Both the position numbers and the translations under genes were made by a program. A stretch of 64,000 nt of DNA from Planctomycetales bacterium (GTDB taxonomy: Bacteria; Planctomycetota; Planctomycetia; Planctomycetales; Planctomycetaceae). Of the stretch, positions 17,423-27,700 are shown one piece after another (the first letter of the stretch is position 1; each line of letters begins with the position of its first letter). The stretch spans positions 496,001 to 560,000 of the forward strand of contig JANQPT010000044.1 in the NCBI GenBank assembly GCA_028285345.1, in the 5' to 3' direction. The notes under the pieces were generated by a model, which was not told the DNA's origin, did not search any database, and saw nothing but the letters and a program-made list of their open reading frames with translations.

Positions 17423-18640
17423 CTACATTGTCGCGCTCATATCAAACACCGGCAGCAAGAGTGCCACCAACACGAACAAAATGACCGTTCCCATCACCAT
17501 CAGCATCATGGGTTCTACCAGCCGGACCATAATGTCGATCTGGCGGTTGATTTTGCGGTCGATGCCATCGGCCACATTGACCAACACGTTTTCCAAGTTG
17601 TTCGATTCCTCCGCCACTTTGATCATTGCCATGACCGGCTTGGGAATCAGTCCGCACTCGCCCAGCGGCTGCGAGAGCGTATCGCCCGAGGAGATGTTTT
17701 CCGCCGACTCTTGAATCGCGTTTGCCAATACCAGATTGCCGGTCGAATCCCGGCTGATCTCCAGAGCCCGCAGCAATGGGACGCCGTTTCGCAGCAGCGT
17801 GCCGAGTACGCGGCAAAACCTTGATACCGCCGACCCAAGAAAAATGCTTCCGGCGACCGGGATCTTGAGCTTCCAGCGGTCGATCAACAGGCGTCCCGCC
17901 TTGGTGCTGAACCGCTTTTTTAACAGGACTCCCAGACCACCTAGTGCTACGCAAAGCAGGATCCCCCACCGTCCGAGAAAATCGCTGAGCGCGAGCAGCA
18001 TCACCGTGGGTGTGGGCAGGCCTCCCTTTTTCTCCAATTGCGCGAACAACTCGGCAAATTTGGGGACGAAGAATACGATCAGCACGACCGTGACCACAAA
18101 CCCGGCCACCGCCAAAAAGGCGGGATAGGCCATCGCCCCTTTGACTCGGCTTTTCATTTCTTCTTGGAGTTCCAAGAAGTCGGCGGTTCGCTTGAGGGCA
18201 TCTTCTAAAAATGCACCCTCGGAACCGGCGCGGACCATACTCACGGTCAGTTCGCCGAAGATGTCGGGATGCCGGCCGAATGCTTCGTCCAACGGCGTCC
18301 CCTCGACGACCTGGTCGTGCACGTCGGTAAGCACTTCTTGCATCCGCTCGTGAGCACATTGTTCGGACAAGAGCTTCAACGAATTCAGCAGCGGCACGCC
18401 GTTTTCCAGCAGGTCGGACAATTGCGTCAATGTCGACGCCAGCACTTCCGCCTTGACGCCACGGCGGAGCTTGAGCTTGAAGTTCAGCTGCAGCTTTGAC
18501 TTTTCGGCGCTCTCAACGCGAACGGGAAACAGCGCACGGTCTGCAAGGACGCTGAGCGCCTCGCGGCGGCTGCCGGCGGAGATGGACCCCGCGACATCCT
18601 CACCTGTCAGGTTTCGAGCTGTGTACGCAAATTCCGGCAT
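17423..18640 (-). CDS. gspF: T2SS inner-membrane platform protein GspF
   Basis: Polytopic platform protein of 405 residues, the standard length. Two copies of the GspF cytoplasmic helical domain are visible (about 65-185 and 270-385), each with the pattern LSDLLENGVPLLNSLKLL / LGTLLRNGVPLLRALEIS, and three membrane helices (about 172-193, 222-240 and 375-398). It links the ATPase GspE to the pseudopilus base. The second-domain segment LVEPMMLMVMGTVILFVLVALLLP is very close to consensus. It is 80 bp upstream of gspG and 57 bp downstream of gspE. Confidence 0.95.
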   Translation of the reverse strand: MPEFAYTARNLTGEDVAGSISAGSRREALSVLADRALFPVRVESAEKSKLQLNFKLKLRRGVKAEVLASTLTQLSDLLENGVPLLNSLKLLSEQCAHERMQEVLTDVHDQVVEGTPLDEAFGRHPDIFGELTVSMVRAGSEGAFLEDALKRTADFLELQEEMKSRVKGAMAYPAFLAVAGFVVTVVLIVFFVPKFAELFAQLEKKGGLPTPTVMLLALSDFLGRWGILLCVALGGLGVLLKKRFSTKAGRLLIDRWKLKIPVAGSIFLGSAVSRFCRVLGTLLRNGVPLLRALEISRDSTGNLVLANAIQESAENISSGDTLSQPLGECGLIPKPVMAMIKVAEESNNLENVLVNVADGIDRKINRQIDIMVRLVEPMMLMVMGTVILFVLVALLLPVFDMSATM

Positions 18641-18697
18641 TAGAACTTATCAATTCGCAGACGCGTGTGATCGACCATCAACCCCAGCCACAGCCGG

Positions 18698-20395
18698 CTA
18701 ATCTTCCTTACTGACCCGCAGCACCTCATCGACTGAGGTGCGGCCCTCTAGAACTTTTCGCCATCCGTTTTGTCGCAGTGACTGCATGCCCGCCCGCATG
18801 GCGGCCGCTTTGACCACTGTGGACGAGGTGCGGTCCGTCGCGAGTTGGCGGATTTCGTCGTTGGTCCGCAGCAGTTCATACAGGCCGACGCGGCCGGCAT
18901 ATCCCGCGTTGCGGCAGGCCCGGCAGCCGACGGGCCGATAAATCTGCAGTCCCTCATCCCGCATGGCCTGCAGCGGAAAGTCTTGCGGCAAGTCATCGGG
19001 AACGGGCTCGTAGACTTCGCGGCACTCGCGGCAGAGTGTTCTGACCAGCCGCTGCGCCATAATGCCCTCGACCGTGCTACTCACTAGAAACGGCTCGACG
19101 CCCATGTCGACCAATCGCATGAACGCGCCGGCGGCGTCGTTGGTGTGCAGCGTGCTAAAAACCAAGTGACCGGTCAGCGACGCCTGAATCGCGTTTTCGG
19201 CGGTCTCCTGGTCCCGAATTTCGCCGACCAGCACGACGTCGGGGTCGTGCCGCAATATGGCCCGCAGGCTCGCGGCAAATGTGAGACCGACCTTGTGGTG
19301 CACCTGGATTTGGTTGATCCCTTCGAGCTGGTACTCGATCGGATCTTCGGTCGTGATAATCTTGTTTTCTTCGTTCTTGATTTCGTTGAGTGCGCTGTAG
19401 AGCGTTGTCGTTTTCCCGGAACCGGTCGGACCGGTCACGAGGATGATTCCGTGCGGAAGGCTGATCAGTTTCTGAAACTGCCCGTAGATGTCCGCATCCA
19501 TTCCGATGCCCTGCAAGGAGAAGTTCATCTTGTCCTTGTCCAGCACGCGCATCACGACGCCTTCGCCGTGCAGCATGGGAATCATCGAGACGCGAATGTC
19601 GACTTCACGACCGGAGACCCGCAGCTTGATACGGCCGTCCTGAGGCACCCGCTTTTCAGCGATGTTCATCTTCGACATGATTTTCAGCCGGCTGATGATG
19701 GCCGCCTGAAAGCGGTTCACTTCCGGCGGAATCGGCTGGCGCTGCAGGACACCGTCGATGCGGTATCGCAGCTTCATTCCGGCCGCCTGGCATTCGAGAT
19801 GGATGTCGCTGGCCCGCGCCTCGACGGCTTCGCCCAGGATCTCGTTGACGAGCCGCACGACCGACGCCTCTTGGGCCATTTCGGAATCTTCCGATTGGTC
19901 CCATTCCAACTCCTCCAGGACTTCGATCCCGCCGTTGTCTTCTTCTTTTTGAGCGATCAGGCCGTCGATGGTCTCCGCACCCACTCCCAGATGCGTCTTG
20001 ATCAGCTTGTTTAACTCGTCAACCGATGCGACGACCGGATGGACGCTCTGGCCGGTCGCGGCGCCGACGGCGTCGAGAGCGTGCAGATCGAACGGATTTT
20101 TCGTCGCCACGACGAGCGAACCGTGCTCCTTACCGATCGGGAAGATGCTGTGCCGGTGAATCAATTTGACTGGAAACTGATCCATCAGCGAGAGGTCGAC
20201 GTCGTACTTCGAGAGGTCGACGAGATCCAGGCCCAAGGTCTCGCAGACGGCCCGCAACGTGTCGTCTTCTGTGGGCAGCCCTAACTCCGAGGTTGCGCGC
20301 GCCCAATGGCCATCCTCCGCGAGGGCTTCGCGGGCGATGCGCAGTTGTCGCGCGTCGAGGAGCAACGGCTCTAAGGCGGTTTCCGCGGAGGTCAT
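18698..20395 (-). CDS. gspE: T2SS assembly ATPase GspE
   Basis: Hexameric secretion ATPase of 565 residues. N-terminal MshEN/N1E-type domain (about 1-140), Walker A GPTGSGKTTT (322-331), Asp box ITTEDPIEYQLEGINQ, Walker B DVVLVGEIRD (386-395), and His box TGHLVFSTLHTNDAAG. The zinc-binding tetracysteine is present (CREC at 455-458, CRAC at 491-494), as in T2SS and type IV pilus ATPases. The start is placed at MTSAETALEP (20395); the frame continues 22 codons up to 20461 with no family features. Neither start has a strong ribosome site. First gene of the secretion operon. Confidence 0.95.
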   Translation of the reverse strand: MTSAETALEPLLLDARQLRIAREALAEDGHWARATSELGLPTEDDTLRAVCETLGLDLVDLSKYDVDLSLMDQFPVKLIHRHSIFPIGKEHGSLVVATKNPFDLHALDAVGAATGQSVHPVVASVDELNKLIKTHLGVGAETIDGLIAQKEEDNGGIEVLEELEWDQSEDSEMAQEASVVRLVNEILGEAVEARASDIHLECQAAGMKLRYRIDGVLQRQPIPPEVNRFQAAIISRLKIMSKMNIAEKRVPQDGRIKLRVSGREVDIRVSMIPMLHGEGVVMRVLDKDKMNFSLQGIGMDADIYGQFQKLISLPHGIILVTGPTGSGKTTTLYSALNEIKNEENKIITTEDPIEYQLEGINQIQVHHKVGLTFAASLRAILRHDPDVVLVGEIRDQETAENAIQASLTGHLVFSTLHTNDAAGAFMRLVDMGVEPFLVSSTVEGIMAQRLVRTLCRECREVYEPVPDDLPQDFPLQAMRDEGLQIYRPVGCRACRNAGYAGRVGLYELLRTNDEIRQLATDRTSSTVVKAAAMRAGMQSLRQNGWRKVLEGRTSVDEVLRVSKED

Positions 20396-21035
20396 GTTTG
20401 AGGTATGTCGTTTAGGTAGGAGTGAACCGGCAATTGGACCGCTTCGCTGTATGGACCGCATTCTGCACGTTGAGATCGAGCGACAAGGTTGACGTCGATC
20501 CGAGTGCGGGGCCTGGGTCTTGCGGGAAAACCTGGGTGTGCTACTTCCTGGTCGCGGGCGAGTTTTGTGACGGGGTCACAATGAAAACCGGCCGTTAAAC
20601 TAGGAAAAATTGGTGGGTCGACACGAATTCACATCCTGCAGCGGTTCCGCAGGAGGCGGGTCGTGCCAAGTACTCTAGGGTGGGGAAAACGTATTGGTCT
20701 CAGTTTATGCTAACGTCTCATTTCAGTCAATAGAGTCGCGGCGGCAAGCCGTTGCAATCGCAGTCTGAGTCAAGGAGTTTTCCCTAAGCCATTAGACAAA
20801 AAACATTTGCAAACATCAATAAAAATGCATGTTTGTTCGGGCTCTGGTGTCGACAGGTGATGCGAACGGGACCGATGGCGTGGCGACTTCAATCCCCCCT
20901 ACTCTTCAATCGCGGCATGAATCAGCGCTGTTCTCTGATCATATCTTGATTGCTTTATGGATGATGTTAGCCGTGCTACACTGACCCTTGAGTTGGAAGA
21001 TTTCGTGAACAAATCCGATTTCGGTGACTTTTCCT
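20396..21035. other. Divergent spacer between gspE and the EF-hand gene
   Basis: About 640 bases without a gene. It should hold the promoter of the whole gsp-like operon (leftward) and of the EF-hand gene (rightward). AT-rich DNA near 20795-20845 includes a CAAACAT/ATGTTTG inverted pair around an A-rich loop. Confidence 0.5.
20974..20982 (+). promoter_or_regulatory. Possible extended -10 promoter element
   Basis: TGCTACACT has the TGnTAnnnT layout of an extended -10 and lies about 50 bp before the EF-hand start. No good -35 is seen at 16-18 bp. Weak call. Confidence 0.25.
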
Positions 21036-21713
21036 ATGCGCGTTCGTTCATTCCTCTTTTTGCAGTCGATTGCGGCGGCTGGCGTTTTTTGGTTGACGAC
21101 TGTGCAGCTATCAGCTGCGGAGGGAGATCAAGATCCGTTTGCCGCGGATTCCAAGGCTTCCCAAGACGTTCGGATTTCCGCAAAGATTCGGCGGTACAGC
21201 GAGCGGATCATCAAGAAGCATGACGCGGATGCAGACGGCCATTTGCAGCCTGAGGAATGGGCGTCGATGAAGGGCCAACCGGCGGTGATCGATCACGATC
21301 GAAACGGCCTCATCACGACGGAAGAATTCGCCCGACACGTGGCCCTGTATGGTCGCTATCGCAGGATGTTGCTGATTACTCCCGAGACACCAGGTGAAGC
21401 ACCGCAATCCTACGAGCAGGAGGCATCGGCGGAAGACGAGGAGTTGTTGCGCCGGAGCAAGAAGTATTTTATTCCCGCCTCGCGGCTGCCGAAGGGACTT
21501 CCTCCGACGTTTCTCTCGCGAGACTTAGACGGCGACGGTCAACTGACTCGCGCGGAGTTCGCTCCCGGCTCTGCGTCTGAGCGGCTCCAGAAGTTCCGCG
21601 AGCTTGATGCGAATCTGGATGGAATCGTTACGGCGCGCGAGTACTTGAAAGGGTCGCGGAAGACTGATCCTGCCCCAACCACGACGGGCGGCGGCAATCA
21701 GCCGCAGCAGTGA
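21036..21713 (+). CDS. Secreted EF-hand calcium-binding protein
   Basis: Exported protein of 225 residues. A signal peptide (MRVRSFLFLQSIAAAGVFWLTT then VQLSAAEG) is followed by four EF-hand loops: DADADGHLQPEE, DHDRNGLITTEE, DLDGDGQLTRAE and DANLDGIVTARE, in two pairs separated by a 70-residue charged linker; the C-terminus is Pro/Thr/Gly/Gln-rich. The start is the ATG at 21036; the GTG four codons upstream is less likely. It lies between the giant N-module gene (convergent, 27 bp apart) and gspE (divergent). Such EF-hand proteins are abundant in planctomycetes; a link with calcium-dependent GspG or with the neighbouring periplasmic giant is possible but unproven. Confidence 0.85.
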   Translation: MRVRSFLFLQSIAAAGVFWLTTVQLSAAEGDQDPFAADSKASQDVRISAKIRRYSERIIKKHDADADGHLQPEEWASMKGQPAVIDHDRNGLITTEEFARHVALYGRYRRMLLITPETPGEAPQSYEQEASAEDEELLRRSKKYFIPASRLPKGLPPTFLSRDLDGDGQLTRAEFAPGSASERLQKFRELDANLDGIVTAREYLKGSRKTDPAPTTTGGGNQPQQ

Positions 21714-21740
21714 TTCCGCGAAACGCCTCGTGGCGACGCG

Positions 21741-24700
21741 TTAGCGGTTTCGATTGCGGCGCCTGCGCGAGCGGCCGCGTTCGTTGATGAGCATATCGAG
21801 AGAGCGCTCCAAACTGCGGGTGTTCAATTTTTTGAGCTGAATCACTTTGAGACGCCGCGAGGAATCATTGGTCGACGCTTGATCCATCTGCTCGACCAAC
21901 TGCTCGATCTCTTCCATTAGCGTAGCCGGCGCCATCACGACGAGCGAGTTGGATCGTTCATCGACTTCGATCGTCAGCAAGGGGGCGTTGCTGGCGGCGT
22001 TAACGCGTTGGATTGCAGCGGCAACGTTTCTGGAGACCCCGCCCGGCACCGGAATGGGCGGCGCGCCGCCTCCGGTGGTGAGCGCCGACTTATAGATCGA
22101 CCGAATTACGCGTTCGATCCGTTCCGCATCGGTGTTCTTGACAGGGATCAGCCGCGGCCGATTGGCCGCCAGCGATTCGGGGATGTCCTCCGCATCGAGA
22201 ACTTGCAGCAGGCTTTCAATCGTCTCGCGGTCGTTGCGGTTGCCGTGCACGATGAGCGCGTTGAGCCGTTCGTCGGGAACAATTGTGACCGAGCCAGTTG
22301 AGTTGGAACTGAACGAGCTGCGCCGGCGGCGGCCGCCCTCGATTCCAAAAATCTCTCGCAGCGTGTTCGCGGCCTGCAATGCGCTCGTATGACGTAGGGA
22401 GAAGATCACAAAATCTTTGCCACGTCCCCCGGCGCGCCGCGACGACATTGCACGCAGTAGCGTTTCCAATTGATCCAGCGCTTCGTGATCATCCGAAGCG
22501 ATCGTAATGCTCCCCTCGCCCGGAGCAACGACAATCGGCGGCCTGTTTGGTTGATTGGTTTGATCTTTCTCTGCGGGCGGGTTCGCTGGGGGTTGCTCTG
22601 CCGGCTTCGGTTGGGGCTTTTTGTCAGTGGTTGGGGGGACATCTTCGGCCGGGACCGCGAATTGTGCCGGCGGCTTGTCGCTCGGAGCGTTGTCCTGGTT
22701 GGGTTTTCCGACCGGCGAGAGTCTTCTTAAGCTGGGGGCGACGGCGGACGGTGTGACTATTTTGATGTCATTCTTGCGGAGTTGCGGCCAGACGCGTTGG
22801 ATTTCTCGAATTGCTGCCGCGGCGTCGCCCCGGAAGGGAATCACGCGCATGCGGCGGGACTTACCGTTGGCAGTTCGCACTGCCAGGCCGGTTTCGCCCA
22901 TTTTGACCAACAGTTCGCGGATCTGCTCTTGTTGCTCCCGTGTCGCGCGGACAAACAGCTGCTGGGTCGCCTCGTCAGAGTCGACAATCGGCGCGTTGGG
23001 ATCGTCGAAGTCCTCTCCGCCGAAGAGGCGGTCGATCGATAGTTCCGCGGAAAAGGGCTCGGTCATTTCGAGTTGATAGACTTCCAAGACGCGCTGGTCC
23101 TTGTCCATCTGATCGAGGGTCTGCTGAATGCGGGCGTGCTGCTCAGGTCGCGCAATCGCAGAAATCTGGCGGCCGCGGCGATTGAAGGAGAACTTGATCT
23201 TCGGGGATTCTGTGCTGAACGCGCTTTCCAGGACGTCGAGTGCGTCCCGCGCGTCGGAGGTTTTCAAACGGTACACTTGCAGCTTGGCCATCGGATCGGT
23301 GCCGGAAGCCTGCTCGACCTCTTCGACCATCTCGGCAATTCGCTCCTGCGTTTTGGGCGGCGCGAGCACCACGATGCTTTCGTTGTCGGGGTCGAAGTTG
23401 ACTTCGACGTCGTTGTAGCGGCGGAAGAGCGTCCTCAGCGTCGATTGGAGGCTACGACCATCGGCGGACTTGAGCGGATAGACCTTGAGCCGGGGCGCGG
23501 TGGAACCATCGCCGCCACCGTCCAGCGCTTTGACGGTCGCACTGATCTTGGCGTGGTCGGCGTCGGTTCCGCTGACGACCAGTGCGCGGCTGTTGTTGTC
23601 GACGGCGATCTCAGCCCTGGGAGTCAGGCTGCGCAAGACACGTGCGGCGGCCTGCGGATCGGCGGTTTCGAACCGGTAGACTCGCGTTTCCACTGCGGCG
23701 CCTTGCTGGTCGGCCTCTTTGATAAACTTCTCAATCTTCTTGTGTTCTGCCGCAGGCGCGACGGCGGCCACCGTGCCGTTACGGGAATCATACGTGATCT
23801 GGACGTCCGGCCGGTTGCGGTAGGCACTTTGAATAGCCTGTGCCAGCGTATTGACCTGTGCGAATTCGACCGGATAGGACTTCAACTGCGGACCGGTTCC
23901 GTCGGCGTCCTCGCGGTCCATCTCTTTGATCGTGCCGGCGATTCTTTCGTGGTCCCCTTCCGAAGCGGTGACGACCAGGCTGCGACTGCCGCGGTCGACG
24001 GCCATTTGCGCCTTGGGTGTCAAAGTCTGCAGAACCGTGATTGCCGAGTTCGGATCCGCAATCCGAAAACGATACACTTTCGTCGTCCGCTGCTGGCCGT
24101 TCTTCTCGACCTCGTCGATGAACGCTTTAATTCTGTCGTGTTGTTCGGGGCGAGCCAGTGCGACGATGTTGTCGTTTCTCGAATCTAAGGACAAGCGAAC
24201 ATCGGGCTGCAGCGCGAAGTTGTTTTGCAGCATGCCGAGCAGGTTGTTCGGCTCGGCGAACTTGATCGCATAGGAGCGCAACATCGCGCCGCTGTCGGCG
24301 TTCTGCTCGGAGTTCATCTTTTCAATCGCCGCCTTGATGGTTTGGTGCTCTTCGTCGGTTGCGCTGATCACGAGCGAGCGGTTGCGATTGTCGACCGCCA
24401 TTTGGGCCTTGGGGACGAGCGTGCGTAAGATCCCGATTGCGGCGTTGGGGTCTGCGGCGCTAAAACGATAGACTTCCGGCGTGCGGACTTTGCCTTTTTT
24501 GTCGACTTCGGCGATGAAGGCGGCGATTCGTTCGTGCTGTGCCGGAGTGGCCAGTGCGACGATGGTGTCGTTCTTGTAGTCGGCCGAGAGGCGGATGTCC
24601 GGCTGCAGAGCGAAGTTGGTCTGCAGCATGCTGAGGAGGTTGCCCGGCTCGGCCGATTTGATTTCGTAGGCCCGCATAACGACCCCGTTGTTGTCGTTGG

Positions 24701-27700
24701 TGTCGGAGTCCATCTTGGCCACCGTTGCCTTGACGATCGCATGTTCCTCCGGTGTGCCACTGACGACCAGACTGCGATTGCGGTTGTCGAGCATAATGCT
24801 TGCTTTGGGAATCATCGGCCGCAGAATTCCAGCGGCGGCGTTGGGGTCGGCGGAACGAAAGCGATACACCTCCGGTGTGCGGACTTTGCCCTGTTTGTCG
24901 ACCTCGGCGATAAAGGCGGCGATCTTCTCGTGCTGTGCCGGAGTGGCCAGCGCGACGATGGTGTCGTTTTTGTAGTCGGCCGAGAGGCGGATGTCCGGCT
25001 GCAGAGCAAAATTGGTCTGCAGCATACTGAGCAGGTTGCCCGGCTCGGCCAGCTTAATGGCATACGCTTTGAGTACGGCGCCGTTGTTGTCGTTGGCGTC
25101 GGCATCCATCTTGGCGATGGTCTCTTTGATCTTGGCATGGTCCGCGTCGATGGCGTTGACCACCAACGAGCGGTTGCGGTTGTCGACCGTAATCTGGGCC
25201 CGCGGCGCGAGCGTCCGCAAGATGCCGGCCGCTGAATTGGGGTCGGCCGTCCGGAAGCGGTAGACCTCGGTTGTTGCTCCCGCAATGTCCTTTTCGATGT
25301 CGGCGATTGTCGCGGCAATCTTTTCGTGCTGCTCCGGGCGGGCGAAGGCAATGATCGCTCCATTGCGGCCGTCAAATGAGAGTTGCATGTCCGGGTTGCC
25401 CGACATCACGTGGCTCACCACGCCATAGGTCGTTCCGGGGTCGGATCGCTTGATCTGGTACGACTTCATATAGGGTGCGTTCTCTCCGATCCGCTCCACG
25501 TCAATTTTGTCGATCGCTGCTTGGATCTTGCGGTGGTTGTCGGGTGTCGTGGTAATGGTCAGCGTCCGCTGTCGCGAGTTGGGCACCATCGGCACGCCGG
25601 GCGTGATCGGTTGCAGAACGGCAATCAGCGAGTTCGGGTCGGTGTGCTTGAGGCTGTAAACGTGTGACGTCGGCTCCTCGGTCTTGGGCAGCTTTTCGCG
25701 GGCTTGCTCAATCGCCGTTTTCAGTGCCTCCAGCCGTCCTTTATTGGCGCGGACGATCAACTGCTTGCGGTCGGTTGAGGTGATGAACTGTGTTTCACTG
25801 CGTAGTTCGGGGTCGAGCAGCGAAAGGATTGCACTGGAATCGACGCCGTCCAAATCAAAGATCGCCAACTCGCGGTTTCGCTGTTGGTCGTTTTCGTTTT
25901 CGATCTGCTCAACAACGTCCGCAATCTGCGCGTGGTCCTCCGGTTTCGCCCAGACGACCAGCCGCGGCGGGCTGCCGCTGAGCAGCACACGGGCTTGTGG
26001 GACCGCCAGTTGGGCGATCTGCTGCGTTGATGATGCGGCGGCCGGCGGAACCGTGTAAATTCGCATCACTGCGTTGGCTTGGCTATTCGCGTTCTCGGTG
26101 ATCTGCTCGATCACCTCAGCGATTTCCTCGTGTTCCGCAGGCGTCGCCCAGACCATAATCGAATTCGTCGAGGAATCGTCGTCAATCCGGGCGTTGGGGA
26201 ACAGCTGACGCAGTCCGCGCATGACTGCGGCGGCATCGCTTTTGCCGGGGTGATAAATCACGACTTTGGCTTTGCGGAGTTTGTCTCGGCCCTCCAGGAT
26301 CTGTTTCAGCGTGGCGGCGATGACCTTGTGGTCTGCGTAGCGGCCCCAGGCGATAATTGTTTGAGCGGTGCTATCGCCGGTGAACTTGACGTCGGGGACC
26401 TGCTGCTGCAACAACGCGATCAGCGCGTTGGGATCAGAGTCGCGGATGGGGTAGACGCGATAGGATTCCTGCATTTCCGGCGAAACGCGGGTATCAATTT
26501 TGTCGATCGCATCCTTAACCCGTGCCTGCTGTTCCGGTGGCGCCCAGACGAGCAGCTTTTTGGTCTTCGCTTCCAGCACAAACTTCACGCCTGGGAATAG
26601 GCTTTGCATCACCGTCAGTGTGTTGGAAGCGTCGGCATTTTTGAGCGAGTAGGCGACGAACACAAATTTGTCACCGGGACTGTCTTTCTGTTTGAGTTCC
26701 TCGATGATGTCGGCCAGCACGGCGTGCTGCGTCGGTTTGGCCCAGATGGCCAATTCGCCCGGCTCGGCGTCGGTGATCACGCGGATCCCCGGCAGCTCGG
26801 TCTGGACCGAGTCGAGGACGGATTGAAACCGCGTGCGCTGCGCCGGCGTGACCGGATAGATTTTGAGCTTGTTCTTTTCGATCGGCACCGCGGAGGTGAC
26901 GACGCGTTGCACGGTTTCGCGAATGACTTCGTGATCGTCCGCGTCGGCGACGACCATGAGCCGTTTGTCCTTGGGGTCGTAGGTGACTTGTGCTCGTGGG
27001 GTCAATTGATTGAGTACGGGAATCAAGCTCTCAGGGGGCGGGCCTGCCAACGGAATGAACTGCAATTTGCGAGCGTTCGGACCTGCTTGACCAGGTTGTA
27101 GTTGTTCGAGCGTCGCACGAATTCCCTGCTGATCGGCGGGGATTGCGATCGCGACCAAACTCCGCGTTTGCGGGTCGATGGTCAACTTCGCGGCTGGGAA
27201 GAGAGACTGTAATAGCGTTTGTGCCGCCGCGGGATCCGCTTTGGTGAGCGGATAGACTTCGATCTGCGGCGTGGTTTGCGGAGTCCCCCCCGAAAGTTTC
27301 TCTAAGGCTGCATTGAGTCGAGCGTGGTTTGCCGGCGTGCCCCAAGCGACCAACCGGCTCGATTGGGGGTCGACGGAGATTCGCATCTCGGGCAGCAGCG
27401 TTTGCAGTGTGGGAAGCAGACTCGCGGCATCGGCGCCGGCGATGGGATAGGCTTCAAAACGCGGTCCTGCGACGGGACGTCCTTTCGATAGGAGTTTGTC
27501 GAGCGTGAGCTTGACCTGCTGGTGCTGATCCGGCGCCGCCCAGATCAGCAGGCGATTTCCCCGAGCGTCGGGAATAATCCGCAGTTCAGGATAGATGGTC
27601 TGCAGCAGACTCACGTTTTGCGACTGCTGGTCCGCCTTGACGGCGTAATCTTCGAGCGTGAACTTCTCCTCTGCGGGCACTTCCCGTTTGAGTTTCTCCA

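Noticed and set aside
23073..24188. 371-codon antisense frame inside the giant gene
   Set aside because: It repeats with the same 396-base period as the coding strand, as expected of a mirror of the repeats; no domain or start signals.
23497..25476. Regular repeats considered as a CRISPR array
   Set aside because: The 396-base units are fully coding and contiguous, with no short repeat/unique spacer pattern.
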